From the NCBI RefSeq assembly GCF_002887735.1, contig NZ_PKQP01000009.1, positions 1 to 64,000 on the forward strand: a stretch of DNA of 64,000 bases, in the 5' to 3' direction. A program made the translations under genes and the position numbers. Each line of letters starts with the position of its first letter. The stretch's first letter is position 1. Under the pieces are notes generated by a model. The model ran no database searches and was not told where the DNA came from. It saw only the letters and a program-made list of their open reading frames with translations. Source of the stretch: Stenotrophomonas bentonitica (GTDB taxonomy: Bacteria > Pseudomonadota > Gammaproteobacteria > Xanthomonadales > Xanthomonadaceae). Shown here in pieces: positions 30,959-38,893 of the stretch.

Positions 30959-32362
30959 ATGGCCGAAATCAAGGAAGCACTTGTCCCCGATATCGGTGAC
31001 TACAGCGATATCCCGGTAATCGAGGTACTGGTCGCCGTTGGAGATACCGTCAAGAAAGACCAGGGTCTGGTGACGCTGGAATCGGACAAGGCCACGATGG
31101 AAGTGCCGTCCTCGGTGGCCGGTATCGTCAAGGAAATCAAGGTCAAGGTCGGCGACAACCTCTCCGAGGGCAAGCTCGTGGCCCTGATCGAAGTCAGCGA
31201 AGAGGCCGCCGCGCCGGCCGCTGCGGCTGCCCCGGCCCCGGCCGCCAAGACCGAAGCGGCCGAGACCGCGACCAAGGTCGAGCCCGTCGCCGCCCCGGCC
31301 GAGCCGGACAAGCTGGCCGCCCGTGACATCGAACAGTCCGCCGCCAAGCCGACCCAGCCGGCCCCGGCCGCTGCTGCCCCGTCGGGCGGCTCGCCGACCA
31401 GCCCGCCGGTCGCCTTCAACGCCGACAGCGTGCTGCCGCAGAAGGTGCCCTACGCATCGCCGGCCGTGCGCGTGTTCGCCCGCGAGCTGGGCGTGGACCT
31501 GAACCAGCTGAGCGGCACCGAGAAGGGTGGCCGCATCACCAAGTCCGACGTGCAGAAGTTCGTCAAGTCGGCCCTGGCCGGCGGCGGCGCCGCCGCTGGC
31601 GGCACGGTGGCGGCCGGTGGCGGCCTGAACCTGCTGGCCTGGCCGAAGGTCGACTTCAGCAAGTTCGGTGAGGTCGAGGTCCAGCCGCTGTCGCGCATCA
31701 AGAAGATTTCGGGCGCGAACCTGGCCCGCAACTGGGCGATGATTCCGCACGTCACCCAGTTCGAGCAGGCTGACATCACCGAGCTGGAAGCCCTGCGCGT
31801 GGCCCTGAACAAGGAAAACGAGAAGGCCGGCATCAAGCTGACCATGCTCGCCTTCCTGGTCAAGGCCAGCGCCGCGGCACTGAAGAAGTTCCCGGAGTTC
31901 AACGCTTCGCTGGATGCCAGCGGCGAGAACCTGACCCTGAAGAAGTACTTCAACATCGGCTTCGCGGCCGATACGCCGAGCGGCCTGGTCGTGCCGGTGA
32001 TCCGCGATGTCGACAAGAAGGGCGTGGTGCAGATCGCGCAGGAATCCGGCGAACTGGCCAAGAAGGCGCGTGATGGCAAGCTCGGCCCGGCGGACATGAG
32101 CGGTGGCTGCTTCTCGATCAGCTCGCTGGGCGGCATTGGTGGCACTGCGTTCACCCCGATCGTCAATGCGCCGGAAGTGGCCATCCTGGGCGTGTCCAAG
32201 TCGTCGATCCAGCCGGTCTGGAACGGCAAGGAGTTCGCGCCGAAGCTGATGCTGCCGCTGTCGCTGAGCTATGACCACCGCGTCATCGATGGCGCGCTGG
32301 CCGCCCGCTTCACCACCTACCTCTCGCAGGTGCTGGCCGACATGCGGCGCGTCCTGCTGTGA
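30959..32362 (+). CDS. aceF: Dihydrolipoamide acetyltransferase, E2 of pyruvate dehydrogenase
   Basis: A 467-residue E2 protein. One lipoyl domain covers residues 3-78, with the lipoylated lysine in LESDKATMEVP. An Ala/Pro-rich linker follows, then the E3-binding domain (about 160-200: YASPAVRVFARELGVDLNQL) and the catalytic domain ending with the active-site motif LSLSYDHRVIDGA. It transfers acetyl groups to CoA. The E1 gene aceE is not adjacent. A small gene and lpdA follow on the same strand, and the aceF stop overlaps the GTG start of the small gene by four bases. Confidence 0.95.
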   Translation: MAEIKEALVPDIGDYSDIPVIEVLVAVGDTVKKDQGLVTLESDKATMEVPSSVAGIVKEIKVKVGDNLSEGKLVALIEVSEEAAAPAAAAAPAPAAKTEAAETATKVEPVAAPAEPDKLAARDIEQSAAKPTQPAPAAAAPSGGSPTSPPVAFNADSVLPQKVPYASPAVRVFARELGVDLNQLSGTEKGGRITKSDVQKFVKSALAGGGAAAGGTVAAGGGLNLLAWPKVDFSKFGEVEVQPLSRIKKISGANLARNWAMIPHVTQFEQADITELEALRVALNKENEKAGIKLTMLAFLVKASAAALKKFPEFNASLDASGENLTLKKYFNIGFAADTPSGLVVPVIRDVDKKGVVQIAQESGELAKKARDGKLGPADMSGGCFSISSLGGIGGTAFTPIVNAPEVAILGVSKSSIQPVWNGKEFAPKLMLPLSLSYDHRVIDGALAARFTTYLSQVLADMRRVLL

Positions 32363-32641
32363 AGCAGGGCCTGGTCCTGGCCGGGCTGCTGATGGCGCTG
32401 CCGATGGTGCAGCGAGCGCAGGGCGCCGGTGCTGGACGATAACGTGCGGTCCTCCACCGTGGAGGGCCAGCGTTACAGCGGCACCGGCCTGGCGTGTGGT
32501 GCGGGCCGGCGGATGATGAAACAGGTGGCGCTGCCGATCCAGGCCAGCGACACCAGGGAAAAGAAGCTCGACCGTCGCTGGAAAGATCTGGACGAGTCGC
32601 TCGAAGAACTGCAGCAACTGCTCGGCGGCAAGGCCGGCTGA
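32359..32641 (+). pseudogene. Small exported protein gene with an apparent +1 frameshift
   Basis: A GTG at 32359, overlapping the aceF stop, opens a frame for a signal peptide (VKQGLVLAGLLMALPMVQRA, then QGA) that stops at TAA 32440. From 32429 a second frame reads VLDDNVRSSTVEGQRY and continues for 70 residues to a stop just before the lpdA ribosome-binding site, ending in an acidic helix (LDESLEELQQLL). Removing one base near 32425-32430 would join them into a natural exported protein of about 93 residues. So this is a frameshifted gene, a sequencing error, or two very small genes. Function is unknown. Confidence 0.6.
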
Positions 32642-32658
32642 GCACCAGGAGAACACGA

Positions 32659-34470
32659 ATGGCCGCAATTGAAATCAAGGTTCCCGACATCGGCGATTAC
32701 AGCGGTGTGCCGGTGATCGAACTGCTGGTCGCCGTGGGTGACACGGTGAAGAAGGACCAGGGTCTGGTCACGCTGGAATCGGACAAGGCAACGCTGGAAG
32801 TGCCCTCGTCGGCTGCTGGCGTGGTCAAGGAAATCAAGGTCAAGCTCGGCGACAACCTCTCCGAAGGCGATGTGGTGCTGCTGCTGGAGGCTGAAGGTGA
32901 GGCGGCTGCACCGGCCGCGCCGGCCAAGGCCGAGGCACCCAAGGCCGACGCACCGGCCAGCAAGCCGCCGGTGACCCCCTCGCACCGCGCCCCGGCCGAA
33001 CCGGCCGCGCCGCAGCCGGCGCTGTCCTCGGGCAAGCCGGCCGACATCGAGTGCAAGATGGTGGTGCTGGGCGCCGGCCCGGGCGGTTACACCGCTGCCT
33101 TCCGCTCGGCCGATCTGGGCGTGGACACCGTACTGGTGGAACGTTATGCCAGCCTCGGTGGCGTCTGCCTCAACGTGGGCTGCATCCCGTCCAAGGCGCT
33201 GCTGCATGCCGCCGCAGTGATCGATGAAGTTGCCCATGCCGGTGATTTCGGCGTCGAGTTCGGCAAGCCGACCATCACCCTGGACAAGCTGCGCAGCTAC
33301 AAGGAAAAGGTGGTCACCCAGCTGACCAAGGGCCTGGCCGGCATGGCCAAGCAGCGCAAGGTGCGCACCATGCAGGGCCTGGCGAAGTTCGTCTCGGCCA
33401 ACGAGCTGGAGATCGTCGGCGACGACGGCAAGACCCAGCTGCTGCGCTTCGAGCAGTGCATCATCGCCGCCGGTTCGCAGGCGGTGAAGCTGCCGAACTT
33501 CCCGTGGGACGACAAGCGCGTCATGGACTCCACCGATGCGCTGGAACTGGCCGACGTGCCGGGCAAGCTGCTGGTGGTCGGTGGCGGCATCATCGGCCTG
33601 GAAATGGCGACCGTGTACGGCGCGCTGGGCAGTGAAGTGACCGTGGTCGAGTTCATGGACCAGCTGATGCCGGGCGCCGACAAGGACCTGGTCAAGCCGC
33701 TGGCCGACCGCCTGAAGAAGCAGGGCATCGTGGTGCACCTGAAGACCAAGGCGACCGACGTCAAGGCCGACAAGGCCGGCATCACCGTGTCCTTCGAAGC
33801 CGCCGTGGAAGGCGAAAAGCCGGGTCTGGAGGCAACCACCTTCGACCGCGTGCTGGTCGCCGTGGGCCGCTCGCCGAACGGCAAGAAGATCGATGCCGAG
33901 AAGGCCGGCGTGCAGGTCACCGACCGTGGCTTCATCCCGGCGGACCGCCAGATGCGCACCAACGTGCCGCACATCTTTGCGATCGGCGACATCGTCGGCA
34001 ACCCGATGCTGGCCCACAAGGCCACGCACGAGGGCAAGCTGGCCGCGGAAGTGGCCGCCGGCGAGAAGAAGGAATGGGTGGCGCGCGTGATTCCGTCGGT
34101 GGCCTACACCAACCCGGAAATCGCGTGGGTCGGCGTGACCGAAACCGAAGCCAAGGCCAAGGGACTGAAGGTCGGCGTAGCCAAGTTCCCGTGGGCCGCC
34201 AGCGGCCGCGCGATCGGCATCGGCCGTACCGAGGGCTTCACCAAGCTGATCTTCGACGAAGAGACCCACCGCATCATCGGTGGCGCGATCGTCGGCGTGC
34301 ACGCCGGTGACCTGCTGGCCGAGATCGGCCTGGCGATCGAGATGGGCGCGGAGGCCGAGGACATCGGCCACACCATCCACGCGCATCCGACGCTGAGCGA
34401 ATCGGTGGCAATGGCCGCGGAGATCTACGACGGCACGATCACCGATCTGTACATGCCGAAGAAGAAGTAA
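32659..34470 (+). CDS. lpdA: Dihydrolipoamide dehydrogenase with N-terminal lipoyl domain
   Basis: A 603-residue E3 subunit that reoxidises dihydrolipoamide with NAD+. Residues 1-80 are a lipoyl domain very like that of the adjacent E2 (LESDKATLEVP holds the lysine), and an Ala/Pro linker leads to the flavoprotein. FAD binding is at VVLGAGPGGYTAAFRSADLG. The redox disulfide is in GGVCLNVGCIPSKALLH. The NAD site is LLVVGGGIIGLEMA and the catalytic His-Glu pair is in HAHPTLSE. Fused lipoyl-E3 proteins are usual in this family of bacteria. CAGGAG lies upstream of the ATG. Confidence 0.95.
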   Translation: MAAIEIKVPDIGDYSGVPVIELLVAVGDTVKKDQGLVTLESDKATLEVPSSAAGVVKEIKVKLGDNLSEGDVVLLLEAEGEAAAPAAPAKAEAPKADAPASKPPVTPSHRAPAEPAAPQPALSSGKPADIECKMVVLGAGPGGYTAAFRSADLGVDTVLVERYASLGGVCLNVGCIPSKALLHAAAVIDEVAHAGDFGVEFGKPTITLDKLRSYKEKVVTQLTKGLAGMAKQRKVRTMQGLAKFVSANELEIVGDDGKTQLLRFEQCIIAAGSQAVKLPNFPWDDKRVMDSTDALELADVPGKLLVVGGGIIGLEMATVYGALGSEVTVVEFMDQLMPGADKDLVKPLADRLKKQGIVVHLKTKATDVKADKAGITVSFEAAVEGEKPGLEATTFDRVLVAVGRSPNGKKIDAEKAGVQVTDRGFIPADRQMRTNVPHIFAIGDIVGNPMLAHKATHEGKLAAEVAAGEKKEWVARVIPSVAYTNPEIAWVGVTETEAKAKGLKVGVAKFPWAASGRAIGIGRTEGFTKLIFDEETHRIIGGAIVGVHAGDLLAEIGLAIEMGAEAEDIGHTIHAHPTLSESVAMAAEIYDGTITDLYMPKKK

Positions 34471-34510
34471 CTGGTCGATCACCGCTGTTGGTGGTGGCTC
34501 CCGTTCAACG

Positions 34511-34539
34511 AAAAACCCCGGCGAATGCCGGGGTTTTTT
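34511..34539 (+). terminator. Intrinsic terminator after lpdA
   Basis: A 7-bp stem CCCCGGC/GCCGGGG with a GAAT loop, five A before and six T after. It ends the aceF-lpdA transcript and could also work in the reverse direction. Confidence 0.85.
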
Positions 34540-34613
34540 GTTGCTGCTGTTGTCGATCCAGCTTCGCTCGGGCGCCTGGCGCTCTCCTGCAGGCCACCAC
34601 CGGAACTTGTCGA

Positions 34614-34711
34614 GGCGGGTACGGATACCCTGTGGGGCGAAATCAAGGAGGAGGTGACGGCCACAGGCCGTCGCCGGGGGACATTCGCGCGACAGGGTAT
34701 CCGTGCCCGCC
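34614..34711. repeat. Inverted-repeat element of about 98 bp with internal hairpin
   Basis: Two 20-base arms (34614-34633 and 34692-34711) are inverted copies of each other with one mismatch (GGATACCCTGT against ACAGGGTATCC at their core). Between them lies a second perfect hairpin, GACGGCC-ACA-GGCCGTC (34656-34672), extended by a G-T pair. It sits between the lpdA terminator and the terminator of the next, convergent gene, so it belongs to neither transcript. It could be a small mobile palindromic element or a structured RNA. Confidence 0.6.
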
Positions 34712-34746
34712 ACCCCATCACCATGCTGTTGCCCCACCCCGCAACG

Positions 34747-34787
34747 CAAAAAAAAGCGCGGCCCCCGATATCCCGGAGGCCGCGCTT
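34747..34787 (-). terminator. Intrinsic terminator of the outer-membrane barrel gene
   Basis: On the minus strand a 10-bp stem AAGCGCGGCC/GGCCGCGCTT is followed by eight T (A run 34748-34755 on the plus strand). It lies 22 bases beyond the stop of the gene 34810-35628. Confidence 0.85.
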
Positions 34788-34809
34788 GGAGAGAGGTGTT
34801 GCGAAGGGC

Positions 34810-35628
34810 TTAGAAGACGAAGCTGACGCCTGCCACCGGACCCTTGAACTCCTGCTTCAGACCGATCGTGCCATCGCTGCCGGTCTGATCGACGTCGAGC
34901 TTGAACCAGTCGTAGCCGGCGAACACGCCGAAGTTCTTGGTGAAGCGGTAATCGACGATCGCATTGGCACGGCTCAGGTCGCCGTCGTAATCATCGAAGT
35001 TGCCCCACTTGGTGTTCAGGTACTGGCCCTGGAAGGTGATCATCCACTTCTCGGACGGGGTGAAGCTCAGGCGTGCACCAACCACCGGGGCGACACCGTC
35101 GGCCTTCTCGTCCAGGAACTCGCCCTGGTACAGATCACCGACATCCGCGTAAGCCTTGGTGCTCACCTTGGCGTACTCGGCACCCAGCTGCAGGCCGAGG
35201 TCGAACTTGTCGGTGTCCACGACCGAGTAGTCGTACACCAGGCTGGCGACCTGATACTTCAGCTCACCCTTGATGAAGCTGCCGGCCGGCACGTTGGTAT
35301 CGCCGAAGCTCACACCCTGGTCGAGGGTCTCGCGGCGATCCTTGTCGTACTTGAAGTAGTTGAACAGCAGGCGCTGGCGGTTGCTGATGCGGAACATGCC
35401 GTCCACGCGCGGCTCCCATTCCTTGCCACCGAGGCCGAAATCTTCGGAGAAGCCCACATCCTGGCCAGCGATGTTGGTGTTGCCTCGGATCGTGTTGTCC
35501 GAATCGATCTGCATCGCACCCAGGCGCAGGGCGAAGCGGTCATCGCCTTCGGCAGCGTGGGACGGAGCGGCGTAGGAAAGCGCGGCCAGTGCGACTGGCA
35601 CGGCAAGCAGGGAGAGCATCGGGCGCAT
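34810..35628 (-). CDS. Outer-membrane beta-barrel protein
   Basis: A 272-residue protein with signal peptide (MRPMLSLLAVPVALAALSYA, cleavage near SHAAEG). The mature part is a run of amphipathic strands such as EPRVDGMFRISNRQRLLFNY, ASLVYDYSVV, WMITFQGQYLNTKWG and NFGVFAGYDWFKLDV, and ends in VAGVSFVF with a terminal Phe, the signal for barrel insertion. Length suggests a 10-12-strand barrel. AAGGA lies 7 bases before ATG 35628. Ligand and role are unknown. A strong terminator follows. Confidence 0.75.
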   Translation of the reverse strand: MRPMLSLLAVPVALAALSYAAPSHAAEGDDRFALRLGAMQIDSDNTIRGNTNIAGQDVGFSEDFGLGGKEWEPRVDGMFRISNRQRLLFNYFKYDKDRRETLDQGVSFGDTNVPAGSFIKGELKYQVASLVYDYSVVDTDKFDLGLQLGAEYAKVSTKAYADVGDLYQGEFLDEKADGVAPVVGARLSFTPSEKWMITFQGQYLNTKWGNFDDYDGDLSRANAIVDYRFTKNFGVFAGYDWFKLDVDQTGSDGTIGLKQEFKGPVAGVSFVF

Positions 35629-35682
35629 CGGGGGTCCTTGCGGTGGTTCTAGTGATGTGGCGTCACATTGCCCACTGCGACG

Positions 35683-35708
35683 TCCACCATTCGTGAAGGT
35701 ATGGTGGA
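35683..35708. promoter_or_regulatory. Inverted repeat upstream of the barrel gene
   Basis: TCCACCAT and ATGGTGGA form perfect 8-bp arms separated by ten bases, 55-80 bases before the start codon of the barrel gene. The spacing and place fit an operator for a dimeric regulator. Confidence 0.3.
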
Positions 35709-36071
35709 GGCTGTGTGTACCGTTCATGCACTTTCGCTTACCGCAGGGCGGTTTGCTGGCCGGTTCCCGGGCCAGACGCCGTTACACGCGCTACCCGCCG
35801 GCGTTGTTCGACCCGGCCGCCAGCGCCGCAGGCCGCAAAAAGAGGGTGGCCCCGGAGAGGGCTTCGGGGCCACCCTGTACTGGCCTGCGCGCGGGACGCC
35901 GACGAGGATTCAACGGCAGGCTGGTCGTTATGACCGGACCGTGCGACCAAAGTTCAATATGCTGCACCGCCGCATCGCGTGTCCCTTTGCGCAGTGGGAT
36001 TGGCCCGGTGGTGGAACAGGTTTGCAAGAGCCGCCAACGGCGGGCTTACATCCGGGATGAACAGGCAGCGG
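35709..36071. other. Intergenic region without a supported protein gene
   Basis: About 360 bases hold only open frames of unconvincing composition. The one clear signal is a strong terminator-like hairpin on the minus strand (35835-35876), which no upstream protein gene explains. A weak promoter-like pair on the minus strand (TTGAAC at 35957-35952, CATAAC at 35932-35927) would give an RNA of about 85 bases ending at that hairpin. Confidence 0.4.
35835..35876 (-). terminator. Orphan intrinsic terminator
   Basis: A perfect 12-bp stem (AGGGTGGCCCCG/CGGGGCCACCCT) with a ten-base loop is followed on the minus strand by CTCTTTTTGC. It is a good intrinsic terminator with no protein gene upstream on that strand. 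Confidence 0.55.
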
Positions 36072-36101
36072 TTGTCTCTCAAATTGTCCCATTGCTATAA
36101 T
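36072..36101 (+). promoter_or_regulatory. Promoter of the ATP synthase operon
   Basis: A -35 TTGTCT (36072-36077) and a consensus -10 TATAAT (36096-36101) are 18 bases apart. The first gene, atpI, starts 55 bases downstream. This is the best sigma-70-type promoter seen in the window. Confidence 0.7.
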
Positions 36102-36155
36102 TTGGCGGCTCGACGAGGCGCTAGCTTGCGACCTCGGCCTTTCCTACTCACAACC

Positions 36156-36539
36156 ATGCAGGACATTCACGTGCTGAACTCCGTTGACGCGGGTCGGCGA
36201 CTGATGCTGCGCGCAGCGGTTTACCCGCTCGTTGCAGTGGCTGTCCTGGCTCTGGCCCTGCTGCTGTGGGGAGGCCCGAAGGCAGCCCTGGGGGCGTTGC
36301 TCTCCGGCGTGGCGGTTTCGGCGGCCGGCTGGGTGGCTGCGCGGATGGCGCTGGGGGGTGGGGTGCAGGCCGCAGGCTCGGCGATGACCCGCCTGATTCT
36401 GGCGGTCGTGGCAAAGTGGGTGCTCGTATTCGGCGTCCTGATGGTGGGTTTCCTGGTCTTCAAGCTGCCTGCATTGGCGCTGCTGGCCGGTATCGCCGTC
36501 GGATTGATGTTCCAGGTCCTGGCTCTGGCCAGGCGCTGA
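36156..36539 (+). CDS. atpI: ATP synthase accessory protein I
   Basis: A 127-residue protein with four membrane helices (VYPLVAVAVLALALLLWG, ALGALLSGVAVSAAGWVAA, MTRLILAVVAKWVLVFG, VFKLPALALLAGIAVGLM). AtpI assists assembly of the c-ring and is weakly conserved, so position at the head of the operon is the main evidence. ATG 36156 has no clear ribosome-binding site. GTG 36171 has AGGA seven bases upstream and would give 122 residues, so it may be the true start. Confidence 0.85.
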   Translation: MQDIHVLNSVDAGRRLMLRAAVYPLVAVAVLALALLLWGGPKAALGALLSGVAVSAAGWVAARMALGGGVQAAGSAMTRLILAVVAKWVLVFGVLMVGFLVFKLPALALLAGIAVGLMFQVLALARR

Positions 36540-36572
36540 TCCAATTTTCATTTAACTCAAGGTTCCGGACAC

Positions 36573-37367
36573 ATGGCAGGCGAGGCGCTGACACCCACCT
36601 CCTACATCCAACATCACCTGCACAACCTGACGTTCCATATGCAGGAAGGTGGTTTCTGGGCGATTCACGTCGACACCATTGTGACTTCGGTCCTGATGGG
36701 CCTGTTGATGGTGTTCGGCTTCTGGATGGCAACCCGCAAGGCCACCGCCGGCGTCCCGGGCAAGTGGCAGGCATTCGTCGAGATCTGCCTGGAGTTCGTT
36801 GACCGCCAGGCCAAGGACACCTACCACGGCACCAGCAAGCTGGTGACCCCGATCGCGATCACCCTGTTCTTCTGGATCCTCATGATGAATCTCATCAAGA
36901 TGATCCCGGCCGACTTCATCGCCATGCCGCTGGAAGCCCTCGGCGTGCCGTACTGGAAGCCGGTCCCCACCGCTGACGTCAATGCCACCCTGGGCATGTC
37001 GATCAGCGTGTTCTTCCTGATGCTGTTCTTCGCGCTGCGTTCCAAGGGCCTGGGTGGTTTCACCAAGGAATTCCTGACCGCGCCGTTCGGCAAGTGGATG
37101 ATGCCGTTCAACCTGATCCTCAACATCGTCGAGTGGCTGAGCAAGCCGATTTCGCTGGCGATGCGACTGTTCGGCAACATGTTCGGCGGCGAAATCGTCT
37201 TCCTGCTGATCTGGGTGCTGGGCGGTGCGGGTATCGCCGGTGCCATCGCAGGCGGTGCATTCGGCCTGGGCTGGATGCTGTTCCACCTGCTGGTGATTCC
37301 GCTGCAGGCGTTCATCTTCATGATGTTGTCCATCGTGTACCTGAGCCTGTCGGAAGACGCTCACTGA
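36573..37367 (+). CDS. atpB: ATP synthase subunit a (F0)
   Basis: A 264-residue membrane subunit that forms the proton half-channels beside the c-ring. The essential arginine is in SLAMRLFGNMFGGEIVFLL. Near the C terminus, VIPLQAFIFMMLSIVYL carries the conserved Gln. Five to six helices are seen, starting with IHVDTIVTSVLMGLLMVFGF. It starts 34 bases after atpI in the operon. Confidence 0.96.
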   Translation: MAGEALTPTSYIQHHLHNLTFHMQEGGFWAIHVDTIVTSVLMGLLMVFGFWMATRKATAGVPGKWQAFVEICLEFVDRQAKDTYHGTSKLVTPIAITLFFWILMMNLIKMIPADFIAMPLEALGVPYWKPVPTADVNATLGMSISVFFLMLFFALRSKGLGGFTKEFLTAPFGKWMMPFNLILNIVEWLSKPISLAMRLFGNMFGGEIVFLLIWVLGGAGIAGAIAGGAFGLGWMLFHLLVIPLQAFIFMMLSIVYLSLSEDAH

Positions 37368-37433
37368 GTTTCGCTTCACCCTTCATCCGTTTGTTTCTAA
37401 ACCCTTAGCTATTCAAAGTTCCAGGAGAAAACC

Positions 37434-37736
37434 ATGTACTTCGCCGTCCTGACCAACCTCGCCCAAGTCCAGAGCTCCACCGTCCTCGCCGTCGGCATCA
37501 TGATCGGCCTGGCCGCGCTGGGTGCCGGTCTCGGTCTGGCCATCATGGCCGGTAAGTTCCTGGAATCGGCTGCCCGTCAGCCGGAACTGATTCCGGTTCT
37601 GCAGGTCCGCATGTTCATCACCGCCGGCCTGATCGACGCCGCGTTCATCATCTCGGTCGCCGTCGGCCTGCTGCTGGCCTTCGCCAACCCGATGATCGGC
37701 GAGTTCGTTGCACGCCTGCCGCAGGTTGCTGGTTAA
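37434..37736 (+). CDS. atpE: ATP synthase subunit c (F0)
   Basis: A 100-residue hairpin of two membrane helices that builds the rotor ring. The glycine-rich packing motif is [16 protein letters not shown] and the polar loop is ARQPEL. The ion-carrying residue is Asp68 in [11 protein letters not shown], and the residues that mark sodium-coupled rings are absent, so protons are the likely ion. A strong AGGAG lies just before the ATG, as expected for the most abundant subunit. A 111-base gap separates it from atpF. Confidence 0.96.
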   Translation: MYFAVLTNLAQVQSSTVLAVGIMIGLAALGAGLGLAIMAGKFLESAARQPELIPVLQVRMFITAGLIDAAFIISVAVGLLLAFANPMIGEFVARLPQVAG

Positions 37737-37847
37737 TCCAGCAACAGCGAAACGATCAGGCGCCGTGTGCGCCTGATCGCGGATGAAGGATCGGATGCGC
37801 CGCCAAGGCGGCCCATCCACCCCGTCACCCCCGATTGAGCGAACCCC

Positions 37848-38318
37848 ATGGATATCGGTTTTACCCTCGTTGCCCAGGGACTGGCGTTTGCCGGTCTGAT
37901 CTGGATCATCGCGACCAAGATCTGGCCGCCGTTGATGAACGCCATCGAAGAGCGTCAGCAGAAGATCGCTGAAGGCCTCGCCGCTGCCGACCGCAGCCAG
38001 AAGGATCTGGCCCAGGCGCAGGAAAAGGTCAACGATGCACTGAAGGATGCGCGCACCAAGGCCAACGAGATCATCGATCAGGCCCACGCACGCGCCAACC
38101 AGATCGTTGATGCCGCCAAGAATGAAGCCATCGTCGAAGCCAACCGCCAGAAAGACCTGGCCCACGCCGAGATCGAAGCTGCCGCCAACCGTGCCCGTGA
38201 AGATCTGCGCAAGCAGGTGTCCGCCCTGGCCGTGAGCGGTGCCGAAAAGCTGCTCAAGCGCGAAATCGACGCCAACGCCCACAAGGCGCTGCTCGACGAG
38301 CTGGCCTCGGAGATCTGA
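37848..38318 (+). CDS. atpF: ATP synthase subunit b (F0)
   Basis: A 156-residue peripheral-stalk subunit. One membrane helix at residues 5-25 ([20 protein letters not shown]) is followed by a long charged coiled coil with many Ala, Lys and Glu. Length matches E. coli b (156). It acts as the stator linking a to the delta and alpha subunits. atpH begins three bases after its stop, so the two are translationally coupled. Confidence 0.95.
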   Translation: MDIGFTLVAQGLAFAGLIWIIATKIWPPLMNAIEERQQKIAEGLAAADRSQKDLAQAQEKVNDALKDARTKANEIIDQAHARANQIVDAAKNEAIVEANRQKDLAHAEIEAAANRAREDLRKQVSALAVSGAEKLLKREIDANAHKALLDELASEI

Positions 38319-38321
38319 TCG

Positions 38322-38849
38322 ATGAGCCAGGCCCTCACGCTTGCACGCCCGTATGCCCGCGCCGCGTTCGCGACCGCGCGCGACGAAGGCACGTTCGCGC
38401 CGTGGTCGGACGCGCTTGCGTTCTCCGCCCACGTAGCTGCCGACCCGCGCGTGGCGGCCTTGCTGTCGAACCCGGAACTGGACCGCGACGATGCCGTCGC
38501 GATGCTGGTGCCGGAATCGTCCAGCGAGACCTTCGGTCGCTTCCTGGCCATCCTGGCCGATGCGCACCGTCTGCCGCTGCTGCCGGAAATCGCCGGCATG
38601 TACGACCAGCTGCGCGCTGAAGCCGAACACGTGGTCAAGGCCACGGTGACCTCGGCCACCGAACTGTCCGGCGCCGAACTGGACGCCATCAAGGCCGCGC
38701 TGCGCAAGCGCTTCGGCCGCGAGGTGGACGTGACGACCGCGGTCGATGCGTCGCTGATCGGCGGTGCCGTGATCGACGCCGGCGATGTGGTCATCGATGG
38801 CTCGCTCAAGGGCAAGCTGTCGCGCCTGCAGACCGCGCTCGCTAACTGA
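38322..38849 (+). CDS. atpH: ATP synthase subunit delta (F1)
   Basis: A 175-residue stator subunit of the OSCP/delta family. The N-terminal ALTLARPYARAAFATARDEG is the family signature, and the C-terminal GREVDVTTAVDASLIGGAVIDAGD is the conserved closing motif. It caps the F1 hexamer and joins it to subunit b. It starts three bases after atpF. Confidence 0.95.
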   Translation: MSQALTLARPYARAAFATARDEGTFAPWSDALAFSAHVAADPRVAALLSNPELDRDDAVAMLVPESSSETFGRFLAILADAHRLPLLPEIAGMYDQLRAEAEHVVKATVTSATELSGAELDAIKAALRKRFGREVDVTTAVDASLIGGAVIDAGDVVIDGSLKGKLSRLQTALAN

Positions 38850-38893
38850 ATTCATTTAACGTCCGGCGTGATTGCCGGCACTAGGACTTGACG

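Noticed and set aside
32473..34749. 758-codon minus-strand open frame opposite lpdA
   Set aside because: Antisense to a certain gene and composed of His/Gln/Arg-rich sequence.
35657..36100. 147-codon plus-strand open frame before the atp operon
   Set aside because: It has unnatural Arg/Cys/Pro-rich composition, crosses a terminator-like hairpin and has no ribosome-binding site.
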